Assembly: GCF_030864355.1 (NCBI RefSeq)
Contig: NC_083398.1
Span: 1,922,001 to 1,986,000, forward strand
Length of the DNA: 64,000 bases
Origin: Cutaneotrichosporon cavernicola
Lineage: Eukaryota > Basidiomycota > Tremellomycetes > Trichosporonales > Trichosporonaceae
Direction: 5' to 3'
The notes beneath the pieces were generated by a model. It worked only from the letters and a program-made list of their open reading frames with translations. It searched no databases and was not told where the DNA came from. Made by a program: the position numbers and the translations under genes. This document shows, in pieces, positions 20,932-32,686 of the stretch; the first letter of the stretch is position 1; each line of letters opens with the position of its first letter.

Positions 20932-22035
20932 TTACTCAAACCAGCTCTCGACCTCGTCGCGGGTCACTCGATCGGTGCCCCGGTTCATTTCCTCGTTGAT
21001 AAACTCGTCTAGAGCGAGACATCGCACAGTGACCTTTTCCTGGGCATTGTCCTGGGCATCCAGTCCCCCTGTGTCACGGTACGCCCACCCATCCATCCTG
21101 CGCACCACCGTACGAATCCAGCGCCTCACGACCGGACCAACGTTGTCGCCATGCTGGACCACCGCGACAGGATCCAGCGCCTCGACATTCACGATACTGA
21201 GCGTGCGCAGGGCCGGACATCGCCGGCGAAGCGCGTCGAAAACGGGCGGCGAGAACAGCCGGCCAACCCACGTTCTGGAGAGGTATGCGAGTTCTTCTCC
21301 CTCTTCTTTTCCCCATCCTTCCTCTTCTCCCCCTCCCCCCCCTCCCCCCCCTCCCCCACCTCCCCCTCCCCCTCCCCCTCCCTCCCCCAAACAAGACAGA
21401 CTGTTGCGCGGCCGCGGACTGGGGCGCCAGCACGTGGCCGCAAAGACCCACACGGCCGTGTCGGCGTTGGGCATGCGTCGCAGGAAGCCGTTGGGGCCGT
21501 CGGGCGACACCTCGAATTTAAAATTACTTCCGACAACCGCCGAGTCCGGGGAGAAGGCGATGATGGCGCGGGGGACGGACAGGGCGTGGAACGAGTACGT
21601 GACGCGGTGGTAGAGGAGGGGCGCGTTGCGGATTACGATGGTCGAGAATCCGAGGCGCGTGAGAGGGCAGATGTCGCGGATGTTGGGGTGGGATGACGAT
21701 GGGAGAGAGAGGATCGACCCCGAAGAAGAGCAGGGAGGGAGGGAGGAACATTCCGAGGGGTCGTGTTGCGCGACGTGCACCGAGTGGATGTAGTTTAGTG
21801 GATTGAGACCCCTCACTCCGGGACGGAAGGAGGGGAGATGCGCGCCGAGCCATAGGTGTTTGTACAGAATCGGATACGCCGTCGTCAAGAGACGCGCGTT
21901 TACCCCGAGAACAGTGGCCAAATCGGCGCGAGGGAGGTATCCGAACACAACCTCGAGGACCTCGGGCGGAAGCGTGTCGAGGCCGAGGCGTGTAGGCTCG
22001 TCCGGAGAGCTTGGGTCGCCATTCGACGTCTCCAT
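20932..22035 (-). CDS. F-box protein with long polyglycine tract
   Basis: A single exon of 367 residues from METSNGDPSS. The F-box is at about residues 18-62 (LDTLPPEVLEVVFGYLPRAD, then LATVLGVNARLL). The middle has short leucine-rich pieces, and the C-terminal part carries CPALRTLSIVNVEAL. Between them is a tract of about 18 glycines followed by a Glu-rich patch, encoded by G-rich DNA near 21330-21390. An upstream in-frame extension to 22188 lacks support. It is likely a substrate receptor of an SCF ubiquitin ligase. It is convergent with the PUB gene. Confidence 0.75.
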   Translation of the reverse strand: METSNGDPSSPDEPTRLGLDTLPPEVLEVVFGYLPRADLATVLGVNARLLTTAYPILYKHLWLGAHLPSFRPGVRGLNPLNYIHSVHVAQHDPSECSSLPPCSSSGSILSLPSSSHPNIRDICPLTRLGFSTIVIRNAPLLYHRVTYSFHALSVPRAIIAFSPDSAVVGSNFKFEVSPDGPNGFLRRMPNADTAVWVFAATCWRPSPRPRNSLSCLGEGGGGGGGGGGGGGGGGGGEEEGWGKEEGEELAYLSRTWVGRLFSPPVFDALRRRCPALRTLSIVNVEALDPVAVVQHGDNVGPVVRRWIRTVVRRMDGWAYRDTGGLDAQDNAQEKVTVRCLALDEFINEEMNRGTDRVTRDEVESWFE

Positions 22036-22386
22036 CGTGTGTCGTGCGGCCAGTGAACAGTCGACAGATGGAGGATGTTGACAAGCACAGATCCAAAGAG
22101 TGGCGTCTGACAACGACATCCCCGTGATGCAGGACGCAAGTGGAGGCGCAAAGTGGAGGTTAGAGTGACGTACTTGGCTGCTAGACATTCCATACTACTC
22201 ATCCATACTGCTATAGCTGAAAACCCCTGCTACCTAGATAGCACAATATCATCAATCGCTCGATGCTTTGGTGGGAGGGGAAAGGGGTGTTGGACTGGGA
22301 CGGAAACGGGGGGAGAGGGCTCGGGAGAGGGAGACGAGTCTGGGGGAAGGAAAAGGGCATAGTGGCGGCTCGAAGAGTTCTTCTGC
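22036..22386. other. Spacer between F-box and KH genes
   Basis: Promoter side of the F-box gene and 3' side of the KH gene. It includes a G-rich stretch on the plus strand (22263-22340) in the 3' flank of the KH gene. No gene seen. Confidence 0.4.
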
Positions 22387-23774
22387 CTAGACGCCACCCT
22401 GAGCAGCCTTGGCCTTCTCCGACTCCAAGCGGTGGTAGAGCATCTGTACAGCAATGTTGATGTTGCTGGGCTGACCCGTAATGGTAACCAGACGCTCATC
22501 CGGGTTGGCGACCTGGCCCGGGCCGGGCGCCGTTCCGGGCTCGGTGACACGAATCTGGCACTGCGACTGAGCGCGGATCTCGTTAATCTTGACACCGGCC
22601 TTTCCAATAACTGCTGGTTAGCGCTGGCAGTGCTAGACTGCTCACTGGCGCCGACAAGCGAGTTGGGGATGAAGATCTGCTGTGTCTGCGAGCCGGCGTC
22701 AGGAGGAGGAGGCGCTCCGCCGGCCCCAGCGCCAGCGCCGCCACTGCCGCTGCTGGTACTGCCGCGGTGAGGAGGAGCGCTGTAGCCGCTCGTGGGTGGC
22801 TGGAAGCCGCCAGGCTGTTGGCGGTAGGCACCGCCAGGAGGGCCGGGGTTGCGCTCCTGGTACTCGAGAAGGATCGTGCCGATGTAGTACACAGCGATGT
22901 GGATCGCGTCCGCGACGCCCGACACAGAGAGGACGCGCTCGGTCGAGCCAGGGAGCATGACCTCGGACGCGTTCAGACGCGCACCCGAAGCGTCCTGGAT
23001 CTCCTTGATCTTGGAGCCGCCGCGGCCGATGCTGAATGTCAGCCTGGAATACTCAGCACACATACACGCTGCCCATGCGCGAGTTGGGGATGATGAACTT
23101 GATAGTGACGGCGCGCGAGCCGGGGACCGACGCGACGTCAAAAGGCTCGTCGTTAATGCGGCGGACGATGAGGCCGAACGCCTGGACAAGTCAGCGCACC
23201 TTCCGTCCTTCTTTCGTAGAGTCTTCTACCCACCTTGGAGACGGCGTCGAGAGCGCCAAAGACGTTCAATATCCGCTCGGGGTTGCCAGGGATCGACTCG
23301 GAGATGGTCACACGGGCACCAGACTTCTCCTGCCCGGTCAGTCACTGATTGCTCTATAAACCGTACCCTAATCTCATTGACGTGAGCACCAGCACGACCG
23401 ATGATGACGGACGCGTCCTGGGTGACAATCAGAGCGCGCATCGAAATCTGCTGGGCCGTGGGGTTCGAGTCTCCCGAAGGCTTGGCTGGGGTCGCGGGAA
23501 TGGAGGTGGGAGGCGCAGAGATAGTCGCGCCAGTCGAAGGTCCGGCATCACCGGTGCTGCCACTGAATGTGAGTAAAGGTCGAGGAATGTTACAACGCAA
23601 GGTCAGCCCAACGTACGTCTCGACATTGTCGTCCATCTTTTTCTTGTCAACGGTGGGCTTGGCAGCGTCCTTCTTGGGAGACGAGGGAGATGAGTCCTCA
23701 CGTGCGCGCTTGACCGTGTTGTTTTCGAGGGAAGGTGAAGCGGGACGCTTGTTGGCTGCTGGAGTGTCCGACAT
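22387..23774 (-). CDS. Triple KH-domain RNA-binding protein (PCBP/Rnc1/Pbp2-like)
   Basis: Six exons with introns at 23563-23616 (54), 23330-23366 (37), 23182-23233 (52), 23032-23065 (34) and 22611-22645 (35) give 391 residues; the lengths sum to whole codons. After a Ser/Lys-rich N-terminus there are three KH domains with intact GXXG loops: VIIGRAGAHVNEI (about residues 83-150), VIGRGGSKIKEIQ (173-245) and IIGKAGVKINEIR (305-380). A Gly/Pro/Ala-rich linker separates the second and third. This is the poly(C)-binding architecture (mammalian PCBP, fission yeast Rnc1, budding yeast Pbp2/Hek2), which binds mRNA and regulates stability or localisation. Several introns fall within or between the KH domains. 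The frame extends upstream of the ATG, but that part is low-complexity promoter. Confidence 0.9.
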
Positions 23775-25321
23775 TGCGCGTTTCAAGTAACACGGTTGGG
23801 ACTCTGTCAGTGGGACGGTAATGACGCCAGAGAGCGGATCCAGGACAAAATACGGAGTATAGGTGCGGGTGGGTCGGGGTTCGGGACGGGAACGGGGACG
23901 CGAGGGTGGGGGCACAATGTGGAGTGGAGTCGAATGCGTGATGCGTGAGGGCGACGATCGCAAGGGCCGAGAAGGCGGAGGAGGGGCGCGCGCCGTACAG
24001 ATGGTGAGAGGTAGGTGGTAGGTGGTGGGTGGTGGTGGGGGGGTCGAGGATAGAGCAGATGCAAATGGGCGAACGGAGGGAAGGTCAGGTGGAGGGAATG
24101 TGGAAGTAGAGACGCGAGAAACGCAACTCACAAGCGACCGAGGAAGGTGCGTGTTGGGGGAGCTTGTGAATGGAGTTGAAGGTGGACGAGAGGGGCGAGG
24201 ATGGGGGAATGGGGGGAATGGGGGCGGGGGGAAGGGGGAGGGGAAGGGGTGGGGGTGGGAGGAGGGTAGAAGAGTGGATGTGGACGTTGATAAATGCCAG
24301 ATGGATGGCGAGGATGATGGAATTGATGATGAGCGGTTCGAGTGGTGGGCGTTATTGTGGCTTTGGTTGGCCTATCGTTGGACCCCAAGCTCCACCCCCA
24401 CCGTGCGACTCCCCTGCTTTCTCACCGTACGCTGCCTTGCCTTGGTGACGCACTATGGTGGAGGTCATTGATCTTGTCGGGGATACGGTGTTTAATCCAC
24501 GTGGTCCTCGGTGGCATGTTGCTCAAGTGATAGCATGGTAGAGTGGAGGGATATGACGCGTACTGTTTGCATGTTTGATCGGACATGAGCCATCCCATCT
24601 CCGCTTGACAATAATCCTCCACCCAGCCCTTCATCAACGCATCCAACAACAACAATCTCCTCTATTTACCCAACCATCATGCATGCATTCATCAATCAAA
24701 CAAATACGGAATCCTTACACACATATCTACTCACATGGGGATTTATGGCCTAGCGAGAGAGCTAGGTGGCGTAGTTGATAGTCATGAAGTGAGGCGACTT
24801 GTGTGTGGGCCCTGCCTAGTAACCCCCACCCCGCCTGGGTGATGCCAGTAGCCCGAAGCGCCATTGCCCCAACCTCCCCCCCTCCTTCCCCCCCCCCTTC
24901 ATCCCCTTCGTCTCACTCGTCCGCGCGTTGTTCTCTCTTTTCAACCCCATCCTCTCTGTTATCCATCATCTACACATTCTGTCTCATCCACATCCTAGAC
25001 CCCTCTCGAGTACTCGCAACCCCGTCACAGGTCCCTACATTGCGACTTCATCGCGTCCCTGCACTCACCACCACCTGCATAACCGATCCCGACTCGACCA
25101 CTCACACCTCCGTCCTCTCGCCGCCGCCGGCCAACATCCAACCCCCGCTTGTCCGTATTTGCCCTTGTGTGCGCCCTCACCATCACGATCTTGTGACAAC
25201 CAGGCGCCACTCTCGTCCGTGTGGCAGAGCCAGCTCAGTTGCCGAGTGGTCGGGCAAAACAAATCCTAATCCCTTAGCCTAACTTTGACCACACCAACAT
25301 CGCAAGCTCTCCACGCCCACC
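23775..25321. other. 1.5-kb divergent promoter region
   Basis: It separates the KH gene (minus) from the ITC1-like gene (plus). It is rich in C/T and G runs (23990-24270, 24860-24910), and tandem TGGG/CCAC-like tracts produce many spurious open frames. No gene is supported. Unusually long for this compact genome, it may contain long 5' UTRs. Confidence 0.45.
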
Positions 25322-28300
25322 ATGCCGCTTCTCAAGCGCAAGCCGGTGCACATGCACCCCCTCCCATCCCTATCCGCCATCGTGCAGCCCATAAACGCGA
25401 CCCATGCAGAGTCACTCAACGCGTCCGCACCGGGATCGGAGACTCACGACCAGCACCTCAAGGACTCCAACGACGACGAGACGCAGCTCGACAAGCTTAT
25501 GTCAGTCCTTCAAGACCCAACACTTTCCGCACCCATCCCAAAGAACCCGCGCGCAAGCCTGCAGGCCAACGGCGCACCGAATGGTGCCGGGCAACCTCCA
25601 CCAGCGCATGGTGGGCCAGTCCCGGGATACCGCGTCAAGAATGTCGACTGCTTCTACCTCCCAGAGACAGGCGAGATCTTCTTGGATTACGAGTAGGTGC
25701 TCGTCAAAGGATCCAGCTGACTGGATCAGGACGTATGCACAGCGGCGCGCATTCTACGACCAGCAGGTATTCCAGTGTGAAGGTGGGTGGAGGTTTGCAA
25801 ACCACCGCGAACTAACCATTCAGTAACCGGCAAGTCGGCGCTGTCGTACTTTGACGCGCTGTACAATGAGCAGCGCGAGGTCAAGCAGCTCCATGCGCGC
25901 TTCCCGCGACCGTTGAAGAAGGCCGTCTTACAGTCGGTCCACTTCCAGGTCGAGGGCAAGCTCGACACGCTGGCCGACAAGGTCCACGACCGCTTCCTGA
26001 ACCGCTTCTTTGATGATGAGAGTAGGTTGGCGCTTCAAAGCAATGCTGACCCACCCAGAGGTCTTTGTCGATGTCCAGGGCGACAAGTACCTCGCGCGTG
26101 TCGTCAAGACATTCCCGCCAAAGGACTTGAAACCCCCACCGGGCGGCTCCCCGTTCCACCCGTACGCCATGGACCTCAACATGGAGCCAGAGGACGTGAC
26201 TGAGGTCGACGACCCTATGAAATACTTCTACCAGGTTCGCCTGATTGAAGAGGGTGGTGAGGGCGAGCACGCCGACAGCCCACAAGAGAAGGAGGGTGAC
26301 GAAAAGTGGGGCGGCAGTGTGATGGAGGTGCAGGCGGACAAGATTTCGTGAGTGTGCTTGCAGTGTTTCCACTGACAGCAGGCGTGATCGCATCAACTAC
26401 TCGCGCGCAATGCTCAAGCGCTTTATTCGCGACTGCGTGAGCCGCGACGCTGCCATCTACTCGCCGTGGATTGTGAAGAAACCCATCGCATTAAAGTACG
26501 GGCTTCCCACCGAGATGACGGACGAGCTTCGAGCGGCGATTATCGCACACCGTGAAGCCCAGATGGACCGGCGAAAGCGCGACCGCGAGGAACGACTAGG
26601 CATCACACACGACGACGAGGACACCGAGTCAGAGCAGCCGGCCAAGAAGAAGCGCTCCAGCAAGGGCCTCAGCAAGGAGGACCGCGAGCGCATCAAGCAG
26701 GAGGAGAAGGAGGCTGAGGCGAAGGAGCAGGAGGAGGTCAAGAAGAAGGTGTCGCGCGGCATCAAGTATCCCATTGAGGGTGAGCTTTTAGATCTTTGAG
26801 GATAGCTGACACCAGACTTCCTCTTGGAGTACCAGGAGAAGGACAAGCAGGCAGGCCGGATCGAGGTCAAACCCGTGCCAAACCGTGACCTGCCGTTTGG
26901 CGAGCACTTTGAAAAGTTCCTCATGGTGTGGAGTTTCATGAACGTCATGGGCAAGCCGCTCGGGCTCTCGTCATTCACAATAGACGATTTTGAACAGTCA
27001 CTCTACCATAATGACCAGTGGACGACCGCCCCACCACTACTCGTCGAGATCCACTCGGTGCTCCTCAAGGCACTCGCTAACGACCTCAAAGCCGGCAACG
27101 AGCCAGTACTCCCCTTGCAGTACACGGGTATCGTGCCGGAGAACGACATCGACTACTGGGAGGGCACCAAGGGCGCGACGGCTGAGACTCTGCGGCCAGT
27201 AGTCGGGCCCATGGCCGAGTCGTGGGCCAAGAAGGACCTGTTGTTCCGGGACGGCCGCAAGGGGTGGGAGCAGGTGCTCATCGGTTGTTTGTGGGAACGC
27301 GCGACGCTCGAGTCATTCCCAAGCTATCTCGACCTCGTCCTGTTCCTCACGTTCGAGAACAAGCCCGCGCCTACGCGACCAACATGGTCCACTGGCCCGA
27401 CCCAGAACACGGCCTCTGGCCTGATACCCGCCAAGGTGGAGAAGCGATACAACCAAATGCACTTTACGCAGAAGCTAGACATCATCGACTTCCTCATTGA
27501 GCTCGTGGCGCAGACGGGGGTCGTGCGCGACTTTATGGAGGACGCGACGGCGGAGCTCACTGAGGTCCGCAAGAAGCAGCAGGAGGCGCGCCGCGACTAT
27601 AAGCGGGTGTAAGTCAGCGTGTGCTAGCAGTAACTGACAGCAGGCAGGCGGAGCGGGAAGCGCTGGAGCCCAAGGACGAGAAGAAGGACGACGAGGACGG
27701 CGAGGCCGGCGAGGCCAAGGACGAGCCGTCCGAGAGTCGGCTTGCGTCGCCGAATGGGCTTGTGAACGGCACCGCGACGAACACGGAGCACGACGAGCTC
27801 GACTCGGCAGCAGGCGACGATAGCCCATCGCGCATCTCCTCCCCCATGCCAGAGCGGGTAAACACAGCTGCGTCGCGGCGGCGGGCTATGCGGGAGCGTG
27901 CAGCTGAACGCGAGGCCGAGGAGGCGATGAAAGCCGCGGCCGCCGCCAAGGAACGACAAGAAGTCAAGGCTGCGCGCGCAGAGGCGCGACAACTCGCTAC
28001 GGACCGCAAGCGGCTCGAGGACGAGGAAGCCGCTCTCAAGATTAAACTGCACGAGATTGAGCGTGACTTCCGGCGGCATCTGTACACGCTACGCGCGCGT
28101 CCACTCGGCGTGGACCGGTATCATAACCGCGTCTGGTGGCTCGACGGGCTTGGCAGCGCGCCCCTCTTAAATGACGGCAAGATCGTATGGGGCACGGGCC
28201 GGCTGTACATTCAAGGCGCGGAGGACTTGGACATTGAGCTGAGTCGCCGTGCGCTGCCACACGCAACTCAGGGGCTTGGTGTTGAGAAATCTGCGGCCGA

Positions 28301-28711
28301 GATCGCGGACAAGCGCGCAAAAGAGGAGGGCGAGGCCAAGCTGGCTCCAGGCGAGTGGGCTGTCTACGATACGCCGGAACAGTTGCACGAGTTGTTCAAC
28401 TGGCTCAATCCGCGAGGAAGGCGAGAACTAGACTTGCATCGTACGCTCAAGATGTGGTGGACCGAACTTGAGGGCGGGTTCCACCGCCGCTGTATCCAGA
28501 TGGGCCTCGAGGCCGCCACGGAGGAGCCTATGCAACGACGCACACGCCGCATCGCGGGGGAGGAGGACAGGGAGGGGTACATGAGTTGGAGGGTGAGTGA
28601 GCGCGCGAGCTCTTGGCGAGCGGCGAGCCGGAGTCGGCAAGCCTCCCAAGGGGGGGCGTAATACTTGTTGGACGCCGCTGACAGCAGAACAAACGCGCCA
28701 CGGGCAAGTAA
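25322..28711 (+). CDS. ISWI-complex subunit of the ITC1/ACF1 type (WAC, DDT, WHIM)
   Basis: Eight exons with introns at 25693-25729, 25783-25823, 26022-26058, 26348-26381, 26780-26815, 27609-27643 and 28593-28687 sum to 1025 codons (1024 residues). The start MPLLKRKPVHMHPLP and the block YLPETGEIFLDYETYAQRR, then GKSALSYFDAL (about residues 115-160), form the WAC domain. A DDT domain follows (FLMVWSFMNVMGKPLGLSSF, about 465-525), and a WHIM segment is marked by RPLGVDRYHNRVWWLDG (about 845). These define the accessory subunit (yeast Itc1, fly Acf1) that pairs with ISWI ATPases to space nucleosomes. A long Lys/Glu region lies between WAC and DDT. The final 24-nt exon (NKRATGK) follows a 95-nt intron; without it the frame reads into an unlikely Arg/Ser tail. 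Confidence 0.9.
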
Positions 28712-28814
28712 CCTCCATCCACCTGCGCATCAGTATATAGCTGTCTCGTTCATATGCATTGTCATGAAATGTCAGTTGTGACATAGGAGAGGAGCCACAA
28801 TATGATACATGCGT

Positions 28815-29645
28815 CTACTGGTTCATCTGCTCGGCGTTGTGCTCGGCAAAGCGGGCGCCGACGCGCTCAGAGTGCTTGAGGAACTTGTCGGCGCAGTTGT
28901 TGACGCAGGTGGTCTGGGGTTAGCCGAGCGGGGTGAGCAAAGCGGTTCGAGGCGATGCTGTGCGTGTGTGTATACAGTAAACAGGCAACAGGCAACAAGG
29001 CGGGTGGTGCAAGTGTATATCGGCAAGGGGCGAGAGAGGGAGAGCCATCGTACTTGATCTCCCTCGCCTCACAATTGAGACGAGGCCAGAATGACCTGCC
29101 CTGCGAAGCGCGCGACCACTATCCCGCACCCGGCTCAACGCTTGACTCCGAGTCGACAGTCTGTCCATCCACATGGCTTGGCTGTACCCTCGACAGTGAG
29201 AGCTTGCCGACCCCTCTGTTCCTCTTCCTCTTCCTTCCCCACCAACATCCTCTTGCTGCCTCGCCACTCCCGCCTTCCTCCAAACACCTCGGCCGGGCTT
29301 GGCCCCCGCCTCGTCGTCCCCGCTTCGCTGATAGCCTCTCGCCCCGGCTCGCTGCGCAGCTCGCCCGACTCACCTCATTGCTCGTCAACGCCTTGGAGGT
29401 AAAGTCCTGAGCGCAGGCGTTGAAGCACCGCTCCACAACACCCGAGTAGAGACGCATAAAGTCCTGCATCTGGGGATTAGCTTGTGGGCGTATTGTGAGT
29501 GAATGAGAAGAGGGCGAGATGGATGAGAAGAGAGGGGGAAGAATGAACGGACGAGGTCCCCATCAGAGACGATACGCACCTGCTTGCGCTCGATGAGCTT
29601 GGACATGTGCGCCTGCTCGGCGGCGTTGAACTGGGAGAAATCCAT
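28815..29645 (-). CDS. TIM9: Small translocase subunit Tim9
   Basis: Three exons (29580-29645, 29374-29469, 28815-28913) give 86 residues, the usual Tim9 length. The twin CX3C motifs are present (CFNAC and CVNNC) and the flanking sequence is characteristic: [19 protein letters not shown], then [14 protein letters not shown]. Tim9 pairs with Tim10 as a chaperone in the mitochondrial intermembrane space, carrying hydrophobic proteins to the TIM22 and SAM complexes; Sam50 is encoded 10 kb away. Intron 1 is 110 nt and intron 2 is 460 nt (28914-29373), by far the longest found in the window. The continuous match of exon 3 to Tim9 rules out missing exons. It is divergent from IES2, with 390 bp between starts. 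Confidence 0.93.
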
Positions 29646-30035
29646 GGTTGGTGGTGGCGAAGTGGGTGGTTGGTAGTTTGTGATTGGGATTGATACAGCC
29701 AGAGCCGAGGAAAATTCAGGTGTGATAGCTGGTACAATGTCCGATATCCCCCTCCCACAGATCCCACTCCACTTTGCATGGGGTGATACAAGAACATATC
29801 AGAGAGACTGCAATGGATAGCTAGCTAGCTAGTACGACACATGATGCATGCATCGTAATTGAAGGAAGAGATGGAGCGACTCACTGTCTCAGTGGAGATT
29901 GGAGTGTAAAGCGGTCACCCCAGCAGAACGATCCCTCCACCCGTGCCTGGCGTCACTGAGCATTCAAGTGGTACACAAACTCACAACCAAAGCCTCACAG
30001 CTCACAGTCTTTGCCTTCTCCCACCCACCCACAAC

Positions 30036-31307
30036 ATGGTACCAACAGTCACAGCCGCAGCACGGCGGGCACAACGCGTGATCGAGAGTGACAGTTCCGG
30101 TGGATCCGGCGTCGACGAACTGGACGACGACCTAGACATGGACGTGGACTCTGGTATGTCCTCCATTTGACGGCGCTAACGTCAGCCGCGTCTGAATCGG
30201 AAGCTGAGGCGCCCAAGATCAAGCTGCGCATGCCTGCGCGGGCGGCCAAGAAGCCACAGCCGCAGCGGAGTACGCGGACGGCGGCGATCAAGGCTTCCGC
30301 GAGGGCGGTGGCTCAGGCACAGGCTAGCAAGGAGGAGAGCGAGGAGGATGAGTTGGATGATGAAGGAGAGGAGGATGTTGAGGAGGAGGAGGAGGTTGTG
30401 GAGGAGGAGGAGGAGTTTGAGGTTGCGGATAGTAGAGGGCCGAGTCCTAGTAAGATGACGGCTAGGCAGAGGGCACGGTTGACGGAGGGGGATAGTCATT
30501 TGATGGTGTTGCCGGGTGAGTGACGAGTGATGGAGAGGGAGAGAAGAGGAAGATGGTGGAGGCAAGGACGTCTGCCTTGCGGAGAGCTAGGAGCGCTCAT
30601 ATCTCTGCCTTGCCTCGCACTGGGCTGGAGCGCTCATATCTCTGCCTTAGCTCGCACGCTGGAGGTCGCTCGAACAAGCTGACACAAAGACGGTTTCTCC
30701 AAGCCCAAGCCCGAGCTCACCGAGGCCGAGCGTCTTCAGAAGCGCGAGGAGATGGCGCGCCGTCGTAAGCGGCAGAACGAGCAGCGGCTCCAGGACGAGC
30801 AGGTGAGTGTTGGGTGTGGGTGCTGGGCATGAGTGCCAGCTCGGCCGTGATCTGTAGAGTTGGTCCACGGTGGTCCACATATGATTGCATCGCTCACGTC
30901 TCGTCTCGTCTTTCGCTCGCCCCGCTCGCTGACGCCAGGACCAAACTATCAACCGCCTTTTGCGCGCACAAACCGGCCGTTCTCGCGCCAAGCTAGACGA
31001 CACGGACACACCCCGCAGCGGCCAAGTATCACCGGTCAAACGGCCGGTTCCAGACAGCGTGCGGTGGGTCTCGTCTCTGGCCGGTGAGGATGTGGTGTTA
31101 CGCGTCGGCGTCAAGGCTGGGCGGGACGAGTGGATCGCTGTTGGCGATGGCCCGCGCATCGAGTCTGACAAGGGCAATATGTTGTGCGCGGCAAAGGGGT
31201 GTAAACAGCCGCGCAAGTATCGGTCTGTTGGGAAACGGAGCGTGGGTGGGTGCTGTGTAGCGCATCTGAGGGAGGTTGATGTGCGCGTTGCAAACGGTGA
31301 GCTGTAG
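30036..31307 (+). CDS. IES2: INO80 complex subunit Ies2 (PAPA-1-like, zf-HIT-like)
   Basis: Four exons (30036-30153, 30186-30515, 30690-30802, 30939-31307) with introns of 32, 174 and 136 nt give 309 residues. The N-terminal half is acidic (long Glu/Asp runs around residues 85-115). The PAPA-1 region follows (LTEAERLQKREEMARRRKR, then QRLQDEQDQTINRLLR, about 155-200), which is diagnostic of INO80B/Ies2. The C-terminus has a Cys/His cluster (CAAKGCKQPRKY and GCCVAHL) resembling a zf-HIT. Ies2 activates the Ino80 chromatin-remodelling ATPase. The gene converges on eS26. Confidence 0.88.
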
Positions 31308-31680
31308 TGTATGTACTATGTCATTAGTGTGGGCCAGGTGCGAGCTGATCTGATGCTGGCAAGGGCGAGGAAAACCTGCCAACTTGGAGGGAGATTGGTG
31401 AGCTGTCGAAGTAGACGGCACGACCAAGATGACGACCTCGATGAAAATTGTCGACGCTGCAGTCCTCGATGACCTCAGTCCTCGATGACCTCGATAAAAA
31501 TTGTCGACACTGCAGTTCTCCGCCGGAGACACCACGGCGCGCCAAACGCCACGACCGCTGACGCTGACCTCCATCGTCGCTCACTGCTGACTCCATTGGC
31601 GACCTCTTTGCTCGTCGCTCGCCCTCGAATGCTCAGTGAAGGAACTTCATCACGCTACGAGTCCCGAACCTAACGCCAAC
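31308..31680. other. Convergent intergenic spacer with repeat
   Basis: 3' flanks of IES2 and eS26. It contains the 34-bp direct repeat listed separately. No gene seen. Confidence 0.5.
31434..31520. repeat. 34-bp direct repeat, two copies 53 bp apart
   Basis: GACCTCGAT.AAAATTGTCG continues to CTGCAGT.CTC at 31434-31467 and again at 31487-31520 with three differences. The intervening bases repeat TCCTCGATGACCTC. It lies between two converging genes. Confidence 0.75.
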
Positions 31681-32218
31681 CTAAGCAGTCTGCTGGGCCT
31701 GCTTGGCGGCAATGGCGGCCGCGACGGCAGGGTTGACGCGCTTGCCGTCCTTGAAGATGGCGCGGGGAGGCGGGGCGCGGTTCTTGCGGCCGTTGATGGC
31801 GCCGACCTTGTCCGAACGGACACGCACAATCTTGGCGTGGATGGCGCACGAGACGCAGTACACCAGGCGGATGTAGAGCTTGGGCAGCGCGTACTCGGCG
31901 TACACGGAAGCCTCCGAGAGGTCACGGACCGCGGCGGCCTCGACCATGTTCTTGACCGAGTTGCGCTTGATGGCCTTGTCCTGGGGGGTTAGATCAAGTT
32001 TAAGCGAGGTTTGCGCCTGGGCAAGTGCAGGTGGGTTGCACTCTCCATCTCCACTGTTCCACCTTGCAAGTTGCCAAACCTGCACACCACACCACCTGCA
32101 CTCTGCCCTCGGATCGGCTCACCTTGGCAACCGCGCGCGCGCAGTTCGAGCAGCGGAGGAAGCGGACGTGTCCACGTCCCTTCTTGTTACGGCCGTTTCC
32201 CCTGCGCTTCTTGGTCAT
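31681..32218 (-). CDS. RPS26: 40S ribosomal protein eS26
   Basis: Two exons (32123-32218 and 31681-31980) with a 142-nt intron give 131 residues. The sequence is typical eS26: [19 protein letters not shown], then [16 protein letters not shown], and the second zinc pair [15 protein letters not shown], followed by [14 protein letters not shown]. The four cysteines (C-x2-C twice) bind zinc. The protein sits at the mRNA exit site of the small subunit. The C-terminus has an Ala/Gln extension. Confidence 0.95.
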
Positions 32219-32686
32219 TTCTGCTGTCAGAGTGCGTCCAATGATCTAGATCCAGAGAGAGAGTCGTCGCAGCGAGCGGTAGAGTGAGGATGAAAAGATG
32301 CCGAGGGGAATGGGGTTGAGGTAGTCGTCGTCGCTGTGTCGATGCCGCTCGCTGTGCTCTACTCCGAGTGGATACCCACTGTGATAGTGTTTTGAAGGTT
32401 AGAAGAAGAGGTTGGCCACCTATCGAGGTCGACTAACAACCCAACCCCCCCCCCCCCCCCTCCCCTCCCAGCTCGAATTCAGGATCCGTCACCTACCAGT
32501 CGGCGCTAAGACACGTGGTCTTCGGAGTTTGTAAATCGCCACGGAATCAAATGGATTCGGGCAACGGCAGGGTGGAGGTTGAGTTGGTCACGTGGCTTTT
32601 TTGTGTGGTCCCCCTCCGTCTCATCCACGTACGTCAGAATGTAGGATGTAGCCAAATACCAGCTATACCAGGAGACTCATGCATTC
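32219..32686. other. eS26 promoter region with poly-C tract
   Basis: Upstream of eS26 on the minus strand. It contains a run of 16 C at 32445-32460 followed by further C/T, which on the minus strand is a poly-G run. No gene seen. Confidence 0.5.

Noticed and set aside
23775..24131. N-terminal extension of the KH protein
   Set aside because: Low-complexity Pro/His sequence from C-rich promoter DNA; the ATG at 23774 begins normal coding sequence.
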